64,000 nucleotides of DNA, taken from contig JALUTQ010000041.1 of the NCBI GenBank assembly GCA_032718865.1, positions 868,001-932,000 of the forward strand, read 5' to 3'. Position 1 is the stretch's first letter. Each line of letters opens with the position of its first letter. This DNA is from Tilletia caries. Its lineage: Eukaryota > Basidiomycota > Exobasidiomycetes > Tilletiales > Tilletiaceae. A program made the translations under genes and the position numbers. The notes beneath the pieces are model-generated. The model made no database searches. It was not told where the DNA came from and saw only the letters and a program-made list of their open reading frames with translations. Below are positions 12,243 to 22,267 of the stretch, piece after piece.

Positions 12243-12271
12243 CCGCCCTAGGGCGGCCATTAAGTTCGCCC
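12243..12271 (-). repeat. Right terminal inverted repeat of the large MULE
   Basis: This block is the reverse complement of 85-113. It is followed by tttaaattt (12272-12280), which matches the left flank at 8 of 9 bases. Confidence 0.75.
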
Positions 12272-12588
12272 TTTAAATTTTCACTGAGACTGAATACTGG
12301 TGTGCGGGAACGTTCTTCGTTGCGTTGCCACTTGCCTCTGTCTCGTTCCATTCTTTTTGCCGGTCTCCCGTACTTTCTCGCTCACGACAACGGACTGAGA
12401 CGGCAAGGGAGACTGCGGGTACGCAGGCTTCCCAGAACCTCTCACATTTCGTCTCTTTCACTCTTTAGGAAGTTCATTCGAACGCATCATGGGCGTATAA
12501 CATCCACCATCTTCATTTCTCACCGACTGATCAGGCCCAGACGTTCCTCAATTCAAGCTCATGGTATGTGACATGTGCGATGTGACGC

Positions 12589-13768
12589 GTGACGTAGCCT
12601 CATTGACTCAGGCGTGTCTATGCGGTCGCGGCAACGGCGTTGCCGCAGTGTCACGTGGCAAATTCATCGGCCGAGATGAATTCAATTAGAGAGCAGACAG
12701 AGACACCGCGATAGACAGCCTGAGAACACTTGTAAGGAGCTACCCGGACTGCCACCTCCGCAGGGGACTTAGACGAAATTGACCGAATCCACCACTCACA
12801 TACCTGACCCCTCGTCACACTTCATCCTCGCACCTCGACCAAACTCACGATGAGCACATACGCATACTGTCATCCTCTCAAGCATCCTATCTGCGCGCTG
12901 CTGCTTGGTTAGTTCGGAGAATTGCGTCCACTGACCTCCTCCTCTTGTCTCCGCAGTGCGCAGTATTCAAACTCCTCACATCCAGCTGACAGCTCCCAAG
13001 TCCCACTTTTGTTTCCTTTCTCATACAGCTAACATCTGCTACACTTCTGCTTATCTTCTTTGAGCCCTTTGCCTCTCGCGCCCAACACGACGCGTACCTA
13101 GATGTCGCTGCTTGCTCAATGCTCTCGTCTTCCTTGTCCTCCCCTTCTGCATTCCTCTCACAGGTCACAACGTCTACTTGCTTCTCTCCCTTTGCAGTTT
13201 GCCTTTCTTACACCGATCGCAGGGCCCTCCACAACTTCAAGGTATGTGTGCCCATCCACCTTCGGCTGCCGCAGATCTTCTCACTCACTCACTCACTCAC
13301 TCACTTCTCGTTCACGTTGACAGACTCATCAACCAGGCTAGCCATGACCGGTATTCTCCTGCAATCTCGAGCGAGCCGCTGTCGGTCCTCCGGCCTCCCA
13401 CTTACACAGCACACTCGTTCTCACTTCTCGAGCCAGAAGAATGTTTTTCACCTATTCATTGTTGGCACTTGGCATAGCATTTATCTGCAATCCACTTCAT
13501 CGTTTTCAATGTCCAATATGCTGTCTGAAGGCTGAGAGTAAGGAGCAGAAGCAAGCTAGAAATGTACATAGGTAGACAGTGGTGGATTGCGGTCTATTTC
13601 GTCTAAGTTCTGTGTGGAAATGGCAGTCCGGGTCGCTCCTTGCAAGTGTGCTCAGGCGTGTTTGTGCACGCCGCGGCTTCTGGCCATTGAGCAATTCATT
13701 ACGGCCGAGAGAGCATCACGTGAGCGACATTACAGCACACACACACGCCTGAGTTTCTGAGGCTACGC
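12589..13768. mobile_element. 1180-bp insertion with short TIRs and 7-bp target duplication
   Basis: Copy B of the duplicated locus has an uninterrupted gcgatgtgacgcctgacgtg at this point. Copy A has gtgacgc at both 12582-12588 and 13769-13775 with 1180 bases between. The ends are imperfect inverted repeats: cgtagcctca..gactcaggcgtgt against cgtagcctca..aactcaggcgtgt. A sub-terminal inverted similarity around tcacgtg and tcggccg follows. No transposase is recognisable inside, and the open frames at about 13110-13535 look like pyrimidine-rich non-coding sequence. It is best described as a non-autonomous DNA transposon of unassigned superfamily. Confidence 0.8.
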
Positions 13769-13881
13769 GTGACGCCTGACGTGGAACATCGATTTTCCGT
13801 TCGATGAAATGGGAGCATCAACATTTGTGCCGAAACGTGCCTGGCGCCTCGACCATGACAAAGCACATATGTACGCGTGCC

Positions 13882-13889
13882 TATATAAT
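13882..13889 (+). promoter_or_regulatory. TATA box of cysteine-rich gene copy A
   Basis: tatataat lies 107 bases upstream of the ATG at 13996 and is conserved in copy B (30898-30905). Confidence 0.6.
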
Positions 13890-13995
13890 GTTGGGCTGGG
13901 ATGGGCTGACCTTTTCCTTCACCCCCTGTCTGCTACTGCTCCTCCTCTTCATCTACATTCTCCTCCCCTTCGAATCTCCTCCTAACACCGTCGAC

Positions 13996-14483
13996 ATGAA
14001 GCTCGCCACCTCAACCCTGCTCTTCTGCCTGGCTCTCGGCACTGCTGGCGTGTCAGCCTGGGTGAGTGGGCCTTGCGTGCCGCCCCTCCGAACGTAATGT
14101 ACAACGACTGAACTGACGCTCGCATGTAACGCTTCTGCAGGACCCGACGGCGGACAAACAGTGCAAGCAATACGCTTTGAGTTGCCCAACGTCTGAAATG
14201 CCCAATGGCTATGCGTACTGCAAGTCCAAAACAACGTGGTGCAAGGGCAAAAGGGCGGTGAGTTGCGTTCTTGGCGCCTGACGTATAGGCATTACATACG
14301 CCTTGGGCTAAACGAATGTTCTTTTTCCCCGTTCGTGTTCCATAGCCCTGTCGTAAAGCATGCATGGCCGACCTCGGTCCTGTGTACGACAAGGGTGAAC
14401 AGCTCCGACGCCAGTGCGAAATTTTGTGCAACGGGAGGGACGATTGTCCGACCCCGAAGCCGAAAGGTTGCGGTCCGCTCTGA
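13996..14483 (+). CDS. Small cysteine-rich secreted protein, copy A
   Basis: Three exons (13996-14061, 14141-14257, 14346-14483) encode 106 residues. Exon 1 is almost exactly the signal peptide (MKLATSTLLFCLALG..SAW). The mature part has ten cysteines: four in exon 2, in spacing C-x6-C then YC-x6-C, and six in exon 3, PCRKAC, QCEILC, DDC and PKGCGPL. No enzyme motif is seen. Copy B at 30305-30791 (-) has the same exon structure, 5' region and first intron but a strongly different mature sequence, and a third relative lies at 58321-58929. Small size, secretion and paired cysteines fit a secreted effector or antimicrobial-type peptide; the function is not known. A TATA box and strong sequence conservation upstream suggest inducible expression. 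Confidence 0.88.
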
Positions 14484-15016
14484 GGCTCTGAGGAGCTTGG
14501 ACCTGCGCTTGCTCGTGCCATGAAGGAGCATCCCTCTCCGCTCTCCGAAACGGTCACCTTACTGCTGTCGAAGTCCTGTTCAATGTTGTTGCCCACTTTG
14601 CTCAAACCCATGAAGACCAGTCCGCGTGTTTGGGTTCCGCACATCCCTTCTGCTGAGCGCTGAGCGAGTCTGGCGGCTTTCTGTGAGGGAAGGAGGAACA
14701 CTAGAAGGTGACGATGAGGGTGTTGGAAGAGCGTCAGCTGTACACAGGTCGCTCGCGTCTGTTGTGGGACAAGCCTCTCTTGAGTGTTGCCCGCTTCGGG
14801 ATCAGTCGCTCATCACCGTATCGAATGGAAGAAGAGAGCCTCGAAAAGACCGCTGACTCGTATGTAGTCCATATCCCAGACATCGTCGCATCATCAGTGA
14901 CAGGGCGTGCGATAGATAGATAGTATTCGATTGGGAGAGTTGCTATAGAGTCCTTGTGTACGGCCAAACAAGACTGTAGCATGCTTCGTACTGGAAGTTC
15001 GTCACAGATGAATATG
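14484..15016. other. Intergenic sequence downstream of cysteine-rich copy A
   Basis: The first about 85 bases resemble the 3' flank of copy B. The rest shows no gene I can support. Confidence 0.4.
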
Positions 15017-16075
15017 TCAACTCCATCGTGAATGCCTGCGGATACTGTCGATTCTGAGAGGACTCACCCTTCTCAACAGAAACGGCGGTTGCCCATCGGC
15101 TTCCAGGACCAGTCGGGTCAAACCTCCGCCAACGACCAAGGTCGCGACGATCGCAGCCAGATCCCATGGTCTGCGCCGTCTGCTGGTGTCGCTGACTTTC
15201 GCGATTCCTCCGGCCTCTGCAACCTGCCCTGAGCGTGCTTCTGTATTGGACAGACTTGCTCGTCGATCGCTTGCGCCGCCCGTGCCCCGGCCCGTACCCG
15301 TACCCGTAGCTCGAGCCCGCCACTCCAAGATTTTGCGGATGCCGTGACTAGAATGATATAGCGACAGTCCGATCAGAGCCGCATACGAGACCGAGCTGAG
15401 CAAGGACCGGGAGGTTGAACGAGATGCGGTAGTAAGAGCGCCTGCTGCGGCACCGAAGGCATGAGTGACGTATGTGTAGTCGAGTTCGGAGGGCGAAAGG
15501 GCGTTGATAGGAGGCTGTGGACTTGAGGGAACGATCCGGTTCAGGTAGGCGTGGTGGAGGACAAAGGGCGCCAACAGCCAGCCGGAGAGGGTGTGCACGT
15601 CCGAGAAGATGGTCAAGCGCCGGAACGCTGACTTGCCGTAGGAGACCAAGCCCTGGGCATACCGGGACACCGATGCCGGGGAACGTGTTGTCCCTTCGCC
15701 GCGGCCAGCTGTGCTGCGTCCCGTCGAGCTGGCAGGTGTCGCGGGTAGAAGAACCAGGATCCCCTTGCGCGCAAAGGACGAAGCCAGATGGACGCTCAAC
15801 GCGCCCCAGACCAGCACGGGCTCGCTGAGGACGTTCTGGTACCAGACGCGGCCGAGGAGCATCGTGCCTGTGGCGAGCTCGTGGGCATCGTTGCGCGGGG
15901 CGACGAGGGCGAGGGCGGGCGCGGCGAGGTGCACGATGGCGAAGGACCCGAAGGCGAGCGCGGACAGTTGCTGGGCTTGCGAGAGCGTGCGGAGGACGCG
16001 CGCGCGCCGCTTCCGCGTGGGCGACGGCGGCGAGGACGCGGACGAGGCCGAGGGCGAAGACGGAATGGAAGGCAT
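15017..16075 (-). CDS. MCP1: Mcp1-like mitochondrial membrane protein
   Basis: This is a single exon of 352 residues. The start at 16075 was chosen because the residues upstream are low-complexity and run into the neighbouring gene's promoter. The N-terminus is Ser/Pro-rich, then LSALAFGSFAIVHLAAPALALVA begins the membrane core in two parts (LSALAFGSFA then IVHLAAPALA). Several hydrophobic segments follow, with LGRVWYQN, SEPVLVWGAL, GWLLAPFVLHHAYLNRIVP, SELDYTYVTHAFG and LSLYHSSHGIRKIL. These resemble the fungal Mcp1/DUF1691 family, whose yeast member is an outer-mitochondrial-membrane protein that suppresses loss of ERMES-type lipid contact sites. His residues in the YHSSHG and HLAAP segments recall haem-ligating cytochrome-b-like folds. 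The gene is divergent from PPM1, with only 87 bases between start codons. Confidence 0.75.
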   Translation of the reverse strand: MPSIPSSPSASSASSPPSPTRKRRARVLRTLSQAQQLSALAFGSFAIVHLAAPALALVAPRNDAHELATGTMLLGRVWYQNVLSEPVLVWGALSVHLASSFARKGILVLLPATPASSTGRSTAGRGEGTTRSPASVSRYAQGLVSYGKSAFRRLTIFSDVHTLSGWLLAPFVLHHAYLNRIVPSSPQPPINALSPSELDYTYVTHAFGAAAGALTTASRSTSRSLLSSVSYAALIGLSLYHSSHGIRKILEWRARATGTGTGRGTGGASDRRASLSNTEARSGQVAEAGGIAKVSDTSRRRRPWDLAAIVATLVVGGGLTRLVLEADGQPPFLLRRVSPLRIDSIRRHSRWS

Positions 16076-16162
16076 CTCTCTCTCTCTCCCTTCCCCTTGC
16101 TGTGTGTCATGTATGGTCGTGGTTGGGATGACCATCACCTCCATCAGAGAGACACACACAAG

Positions 16163-18477
16163 ATGAGGAGAGGATCGCCTCCCCTGGCTGGCGGTGGCGG
16201 TGGCGGTGGGACGCGCCCGGCTCCCTTCGCAGCAGCCGCGCCTCCCCTGCGCAATGCGCTCGCGACCGAAGACGACCTCGACAAGCGCATGCACGCGGTG
16301 GACAGCCGGTCGCGGCGCGGTCAGGAACAGCAAGGCACAACGACTCCCGCGATGGATGCGCAGCAGAGCTCCCGTGCTGGTGCTGCGCGTCTCTCCCTCG
16401 GTGCGCCTCGAGCACGACGAGGTCGAGCTGGTCCTTCGACAGCGTCGAGTGTGGAGCTCAGCAACGGCAGCAGCGCGGTGGGCTCCATCGACGACGACGG
16501 CGACAGCAACGCCGACGCGCGGCAGACTTCGACCTCAGCGTCGCTGGCTGCCGGCCCGGTCCCCGCTCTGGCCACAGCGTCCTCCTCGCGAGCCAGTGCG
16601 GACGCTGCGGTTCGCGCGACGGACTCGGACGCGCTCCTCTCTCGACTCTCCGCCCTTGATGCGGGCTACCTCGACCCGGACCCATTCGCAGCCCTCTTCC
16701 TCGCCAATTCGAATGCGGCCCCGTCTGCGTCTGCACCAAGCTTCGGCGCGGCATCGGCACCGGTATCGGTATCAGTATCGGCATCGGCAGGTGGGCATGT
16801 ACCAAGCCGATCTCCTCCTGCGCTGAGCGGCCTTTCCCGACACCCGGCTGGTATTGCTGCCACCCCTCCCGTCGGGCCCGGCAACATCAACCGGACAGGC
16901 GCGTCCTCTCCACCTCCCTTCGCTTCTCCCTTCGCTCGGCCTGCGCACGATCCTTCTCCGTCTTCGAACTCAACCTCAACTCGGCGGCCGCCCGTGCTCA
17001 ACATCGGGACCTATCTGCGCTGTACGGCGCTCGACCGAGTCATTCACGCCTTTTTGGAACGGAGCGGGCTCGTGGCGGAGGGAGAGGGGGCGCATATTAT
17101 CAGTGTCGGAGCAGGGAGTGATTCGCGGTACTGGCGCTTGCATGTGAGTTCTCTTCTTTGTTCTTTTACCCTGAAATGCTGGAATCTGTACTTTCGATGC
17201 ACGGGCGATGTTGACGCGTCGAGCCCTTTTCGACCTCCGCCTCCCTTCTCTAGGCCGACGAGAGACTTCGTCCCCGTCTTGCCCACTACACGGAATTGGA
17301 CTTTCGGGACATTACACGGGCCAAGGTGCGCAGCATTCAGAGGTCGCCAGTACTTTCTGCTGCATTTAGTGGCAGCGAGGGGAGCACAAGTTCAAATGCT
17401 AGGCTAGGTGTGTTCTCCCTTCCTCTCTTCCTCGGATCTTGCGGTTGAATGCCCTTTCTCCGTTTCTGAAGCGGTCCCTTCTTTCCACCGTCTGTGTAGA
17501 TGCGGAGAACGGTACTTTGATTAGCGACCAGTACTCGCTCTTCTCCTGCGATCTACGAACCCTCACTTCGTCCTCTGAGCCCATCATCGAAGAGAACTCG
17601 CCATCAACCGGCTTTTCGGCCCAGCATATCCAAGAGCATATCCGGACGCATTCATGCAGCGGACCGGGCCCTCAAGATCGACAACCATTTCGACAGCGGC
17701 GGCGGCGTACCCTCGTTCTGGCCGAATGCGTGCTTGCGTACTTGGAGCCCCGCGACGCAGATGCGCTCCTGAATTGGTTCGCCTCCCTCGCGCGCCCATC
17801 TTCTGAGTCGCCCCATCAGGCCCATGGCGCATCTCGTGGTGAAGTAGGGAGCGATGTGCTGTTACTCAGCTTTGATATGACTGTCGAAGGGAGCGGTCGA
17901 GGGGACGTCGAAGGCGGAGGTCGATTCGGCCGGATGATGCTGCAGAACATCGAGGTCAGTGTTGAATCTCTCCCCCAGCCCGCGGGTAAAAGTTTACTCC
18001 GCCACGTCCTGTTCTTGATGCTGAAACCAAAGAAGCGCGTGTTGCTCCCCCCTCCCCTTCCTCTCGATAAATTCGCAGTCGCGCGGTCTGCCTCTGCACG
18101 GAGCACGAGCATATAGCACACCGTCAGCTTATACGAGGCGATACCAGCGTATTCTTTCCACAGCAGCGGCGCAAGGGGACGGTGGAGGCACGGGAGCCGC
18201 CGAGTTTCGGGTTCAAACGGGGGCCAAGACGCTCACTCAGCTGTGGAGCGAGCTTGGGACCCAGGAGAAGTCGAGGTGAGTCTGGTTCCTTCTGCCTAGA
18301 CCAGACCGTTTCGCAAGGCTGATGATGCTGTCCCTTGATAGAATTTCGCGACTGGAGAGGCTGGATGAAGTAGAAGAGCTGGAGATGTTGATGGACCACT
18401 ATTGCATCAGCTGGGGAGCGTTGGAGTCTGGTCAGGAGGGAAGCAGATCCACCTCCTCAGCAGGACAGGCACTGTAG
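16163..18477 (+). CDS. PPM1: Leucine carboxyl methyltransferase (PP2A methyltransferase)
   Basis: The model has five exons: 16163-17143, 17254-17407, 17500-17985, 18128-18275, 18342-18477; about 634 residues. About 190 N-terminal residues are Ala/Ser/Gly-rich and probably disordered. The enzyme part follows with ALDAGYLDPDPFAALFL, NIGTYLRCTALDRVIHAFL, the SAM-binding IISVGAGSDSRYWRL, YTELDFRDITRAKV, LVLAECVLAYLEP, LLLSFDM, and the C-terminal RISRLERLDEVEELEM and HYCISWGAL. These are the LCMT1/Ppm1 blocks; no Kelch repeats follow, so it is not the tRNA-wybutosine paralogue Ppm2. It would methylate the C-terminal Leu of the PP2A catalytic subunit. The donor of exon 3 is uncertain: gag|gtcagt at 17952 is an alternative, but the chosen one keeps frame. 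Confidence 0.88.
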
Positions 18478-18603
18478 CATGCCAAAGGCCAAGTACAACG
18501 CGTGTTGCCCAATCAATGTTGAAATTCCCATGCGAAGAAACAGGAAAAAGACAAGCGGAAAGAGATGCCAATTTCTATGCTGTGTATGCGGCCTGGACCC
18601 TCG

Positions 18604-19643
18604 TCAGTGCTTGCTTCCACCCGTCCCGCCGACGTCGAAGGTGGTGAGGATGGCGAAGCAGCTGTAGAAGAGAGCTAGTGGGTAGGCAACGAGGACGCGC
18701 TGATTGGATAGCCGCAGGATGGAGACGAAGATGCCTGATGCTGAGGTACAGGACCAGAGGATGAAGAGGGGTGTGAGAACGTAGCCGAAGAGGTTGCTGT
18801 GAAGAGCGAATCGATGGAATGATGAGCAAAGGGAGCCACCTCGCAGTTCGAGAGAGACAAAAGAGAGAGAGAGGGAAAAAAACTCACTCGAGCCGAACGG
18901 CGATGCTGATGGTTGTCAAGACACAGAGCGGAAGCAGGCAGTACCCCAGCACGCTCGCGACCCGATATGCGTCGATGCCGCCTTCGGACATGAGGTTGAG
19001 GAGGAAGTAAATGCAGACATTTCCGAGAAGCGCGACGCCGTAGATATAGCTGAACTGAGATTTCCCCGCGAGGAGGAGGAGCATGGCGAAGGCGAAGCAG
19101 AAGAGGAGCGGGCCTGCGAGGTCGGTGTCGTCCATCATGTGGGCGTCCTTGGCGTGGGAGGCCGAGTAGGAGTGCACAGGGTTGAGGACGGTGAGCGACT
19201 TGTCGAGGATGTGGGAGAAGTTGATGCCGAGCTCTGGAAATAGGCAAGTGAGGGGGGATTGTGAGTAGAAGTAGTACCGATTACATCCCATTTGGGGGGG
19301 CGGGGGGAATACGGGAGGGAGATATACCTTCCATCAGACTTGGCTCGTCCGGGAACCCGCCGGTGCCGAACGCGCTCCAGAAGCCGCCCTGGATGGGCAT
19401 GCCTGCGCCGGACATGCTTCCGGACGGACCGTTCCCATAGACGCCTGCCATGTTCCCCTCGAGGGAGACGCGCCGTCCGCCGGCTCCGTAGGTGGATGCT
19501 GGGCCGGCCCCTGCTGATGCTGAGGACCCGTCCTGGCCGTACGCGGCGGAGGAGTAGAACTGGAGGTTGGAGGGACCGCCGGCGTCGTACGCGGACTGTG
19601 CGCCGCCGTAGGCCTGGTTGTGGTTCGAGAAGATCGCAGACAT
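18604..19643 (-). CDS. YIP1: Yip1-family ER-Golgi membrane protein
   Basis: Three exons (19643-19328, 19233-18888, 18796-18604) give 284 residues. The N-terminal 100 residues are Gly/Ser/Tyr-rich and cytosolic in type. ELGINFSHILDKSLTVLNP precedes the Yip1 domain, with about five membrane segments: AGPLLFCFAFAMLLLLAGKS, FSYIYGVALLGNVCIYFLL, YRVASVLGYCLLPLCVLT, LFGYVLTPLFILWSCTSASG, and VAYPLALFYSCFAILTTF. Yip1 proteins interact with Rab GTPases and act in COPII vesicle formation. It converges on PPM1 (126 bases between stops) and diverges from the UBA gene, sharing an E-box palindrome promoter. Confidence 0.92.
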
Positions 19644-19785
19644 CGTTCGCGTTGCTGTTTCTGTTTCTATGAAGGAATGTATGGAAGTGAGGGACTGGAA
19701 GTCAGTCGCAGTGAGTGAAGTGCGAAATGCTCGAGCGCTGCTTGATGCTCCCGGAAATCACGGAGGCCGGACGAGGAGCGAGTGA

Positions 19786-19797
19786 AGTCACGTGACT
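19786..19797. promoter_or_regulatory. 12-bp palindromic E-box, AGTCACGTGACT
   Basis: A perfect palindrome with a CACGTG core sits in the 301-base divergent promoter between YIP1 and the UBA gene. The same 12-mer is in the ADE1/RPN2 promoter (50886-50897). The core is bound by bHLH factors in fungi; the actual binder here is not known. Confidence 0.6.
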
Positions 19798-19944
19798 CGC
19801 AGCCAATGCGATAATAGTGACGTCGCGCTTTTGGACGGACACAGCCTCCCAAAGTTCGACCTCCCACGCATCATCCATTGTCCGTCTTTCTTACCACCAC
19901 AGTCTCTCCAGCGAACGAGTTCCACTGCAACTTGCATCTTGATC

Positions 19945-22040
19945 ATGCCGACGATTAAGATCATCAACGCGACCCAGGTCCCGCTTCACATCGCACTCAC
20001 CCAGGTCGGGCCTCTCCACTGGGAGAACGACGTCGAACCAGAGGCCACCGCAGTCCTCAAGCCCGGCCCTGTCTTCTTCACCATCGAAGCTGTGAGTGGA
20101 ATTCAGGTATCCGAGTAGAATATGCTGGCAGTTTGGCACTGACTCCCTCGCCTCTTGCTCCAAAAAAAAAAAAACGATAGCGCATTGCTAGAGGGAAAGA
20201 CAACGAATATGACCGCCTCCAGTGCTTTGTGCCAATCGCCATCGTCACCGTAAGCGTGGTCACTCTCGGTGTGGGAGCCGTATACCTCTCAGCAGCGGCT
20301 GCAGCTGCAGGAAGCGCTTCCGCCGTCATGGCCAACATCTCCGCTCAGGTCGCAAGTAAAGTACCCGCGATCAGAAAAATTTACAAGTATGCCCGTCGCT
20401 CTCAGCAAATTGCTCGCGTCGGGAACGTCGTCGGAATCGGAGGGAGCATGCTCGTCAGCAAGAAGATGGCCGACGCGGAGGCGGCGAGCAACAGCAAGGC
20501 CGAACAGTCGCAGAGTCGATTCGGGGGCTTCTGGAGCTCAAAGGAGGAAAAGCTCAGTAAGAAGGAGGAGAAGAAGCAGGTGGCGGAGTCCATGAAAATA
20601 TTGCAGGGACTTGTGGCCGGAAGCGTCGTCAGGTGAGTGCACCAGCGTTCCAGCATCCCTCGCATTTTCAATCTCACGTCTCTCTTCCTTCCCTTTTTTT
20701 TTCTTTTTCTCTTCTCCAGCTCGCCCGGCTGGTTCCTCAATCGCGACCGTACCCTTCGTATTGAGGGTGGACCACACGCAACCGAAGTCGATGGCCTCCT
20801 GGTCATCGAGACCGATACGGTAGTGCCCTTCACAATCGTCGAGGAACACGGCAAGACGCTCGCCAAGGGAAAGTCGCAACAAGAGCTCCTTAAGGCCGGA
20901 GAACAGGCTCAACTGGCAGCAGCAGCAGCCGTGGCCCAAACTGCCGATCCACAAGATGCCAACGGCCCTAAGCCAGACTTGCGGCGGACCAAGAGTACTC
21001 CTGACCAAGCAGAGCTCGCAGCTGCCGCAGACGCCGCTGCCGCTACGGCTTCACACTCAGGTTCAGATTCAGACTCAGACTCGGACGCCGGCAAGAAAGG
21101 CGCTGGGGTTCAGACCGCCGAAGCCGGAACGGCCAAGGGAAAACTTGCAGAATGGAGTGCTTCCATTAGCGAGATGACGGACGACGCCCTCCAACGCGGT
21201 GCCACGATGTACTCCCGATTCAGGCCGGGATCGAAGCAGAGTGCCACAACAGCAAAGCCTGCTGCCAAAGGAGGCGAGCACGCGCCTCCTGTTGTCTCTG
21301 ATGCTAGCCCGACACTCAAGGACTACACGGTTCCTCCGGCCGCTGCGGCAACATCGGACGAGTCCGAACCTTTGAGTGCCTTGTTGCAGATGGGCTTCTC
21401 GCCTCTGGAAGCTCACGATGCCCTTCGGAGAAAGGGAGGCGACTTGCCAGCGGCCATTGAGGATCTCGTGGCACAGGACGGTGCCAAAGTGAAAGAGCTC
21501 GCCATGAGCACACCCCTGCCTGTTTCCCCTCCCGTCTATGAGCATAAACAGTCCCCTCTCACTCTCAGCGACACCAAATCGAAGACACCGGAGACCGGAG
21601 TATCTCAAGCAACTTCCACTCAGGGGAAAGACGCGTCTCCGGCGGCGACACAGCCCTCGGCAACGCCCACATCTGCACCTACACCTGCATCGTCTGCTGC
21701 GACTCCCAAGAAGGCGCCTCTCAAGGTGGTCGGGGGCGAGGCGATGGAGAACCCGCACTGGACCCAAAAAGCCCGCCAGGCCGTCGAGTCAGCGACCTCA
21801 TCCGAGTTTGGCAAGATCGCCGCTGCCCAGGTCTTGAACCGGTCGCACGCGTTCCTGAGTGGTGGTGGGGAGGGGGCCAAGCCCGCTTCGTCGGCGGGCT
21901 CGTCGTCGAAGGGGAAGCTTGCTACTGCGGGCTGGGGAATGATCGGGGGTTCTTCGAAGACGAAGACGGGTCAGAAGACGGACGCTGGCGCGGTTAAAAG
22001 GAGCAAGAGCGTGGCTGGGGAGACGTCCCGGCGGACTTGA
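19945..22040 (+). CDS. UBA-domain protein with N-terminal fungal domain
   Basis: Three exons (19945-20091, 20181-20632, 20720-22040) give 639 residues. The N-terminus (MPTIKIINATQVPLHIALTQ, then VGPLHWENDVEP) resembles a cupin-free beta-type domain seen in uncharacterised fungal proteins; I cannot name it. Residues about 65-95 are a hydrophobic Ala/Val/Gly segment that may enter or cross a membrane, followed by a basic stretch and a Lys/Glu-rich helix. After a linker, SPGWFLNRDRTLRIEGGPH and VIETDTVVPFTIVEEHGK form another conserved-looking block. A UBA-like motif, LLQMGFSPLEAHDALRRKGG, lies near residue 435, so ubiquitin binding is inferred. The C-terminal 180 residues are low-complexity. 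Possible roles are in membrane-linked ubiquitin handling; unproven. Confidence 0.8.
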
Positions 22041-22267
22041 GGTTTTGAGACGGGACTGGCTTGACTTGGCTTCCGTTGTTTGCGCATCGACTTTCTAGAT
22101 TCTCACCCTTATGTATACACGAGCAGGAACTTAAACTGTATGTAGCCCTTTTTTCCCTCCAATACGATACCAGTGTGCCGAAATGGACGCGCAATCTGAG
22201 ATTATTGCAACCAAGAGAAAGAACGGCCGCACTTTGAGAAGCTAGGTAGTCCGGGGGCGCGATCCGT

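Larger units (their letters stand above)
85..12271 (+). mobile_element. Large Mutator-like element (about 12.2 kb) carrying a Ulp1-MULE gene
   Basis: The element is bounded by a 29-bp perfect inverted repeat, 85-113 against 12243-12271, starting gggcgaactt at the left end. The flanking 9-mers tttaagttt (76-84) and tttaaattt (12272-12280) match at 8 of 9 positions, the target-duplication length typical of MULEs. Similarity of the two ends continues past the perfect block as GC-rich sequence with a shared gcggccgcg word. Inside are a protease-transposase fusion gene (2332-7184) and a complete second MULE (9661-12002), so this is a nested insertion. The transposase frame carries a one-base lesion, so this copy may be inactive. 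The single TSD mismatch leaves some doubt about the exact ends. Confidence 0.72.
12288..14570 (+). repeat. Copy A of an inverted duplicated locus
   Basis: The sequence is homologous in inverted orientation to about 30220-31314. The match covers far-upstream sequence (about 12288-12588), promoter, gene and a short 3' flank (gctctccgaaa-ggtcacc in both). Copy A alone contains the 12589-13768 insertion. Homology stops a few bases inside the large MULE's right boundary. Confidence 0.88.

Noticed and set aside
13110..13535. Three overlapping open frames in the 1180-bp insertion
   Set aside because: All are Ser/Leu/Pro/His-rich translations of a pyrimidine-rich stretch, overlap one another and lack any family motif.
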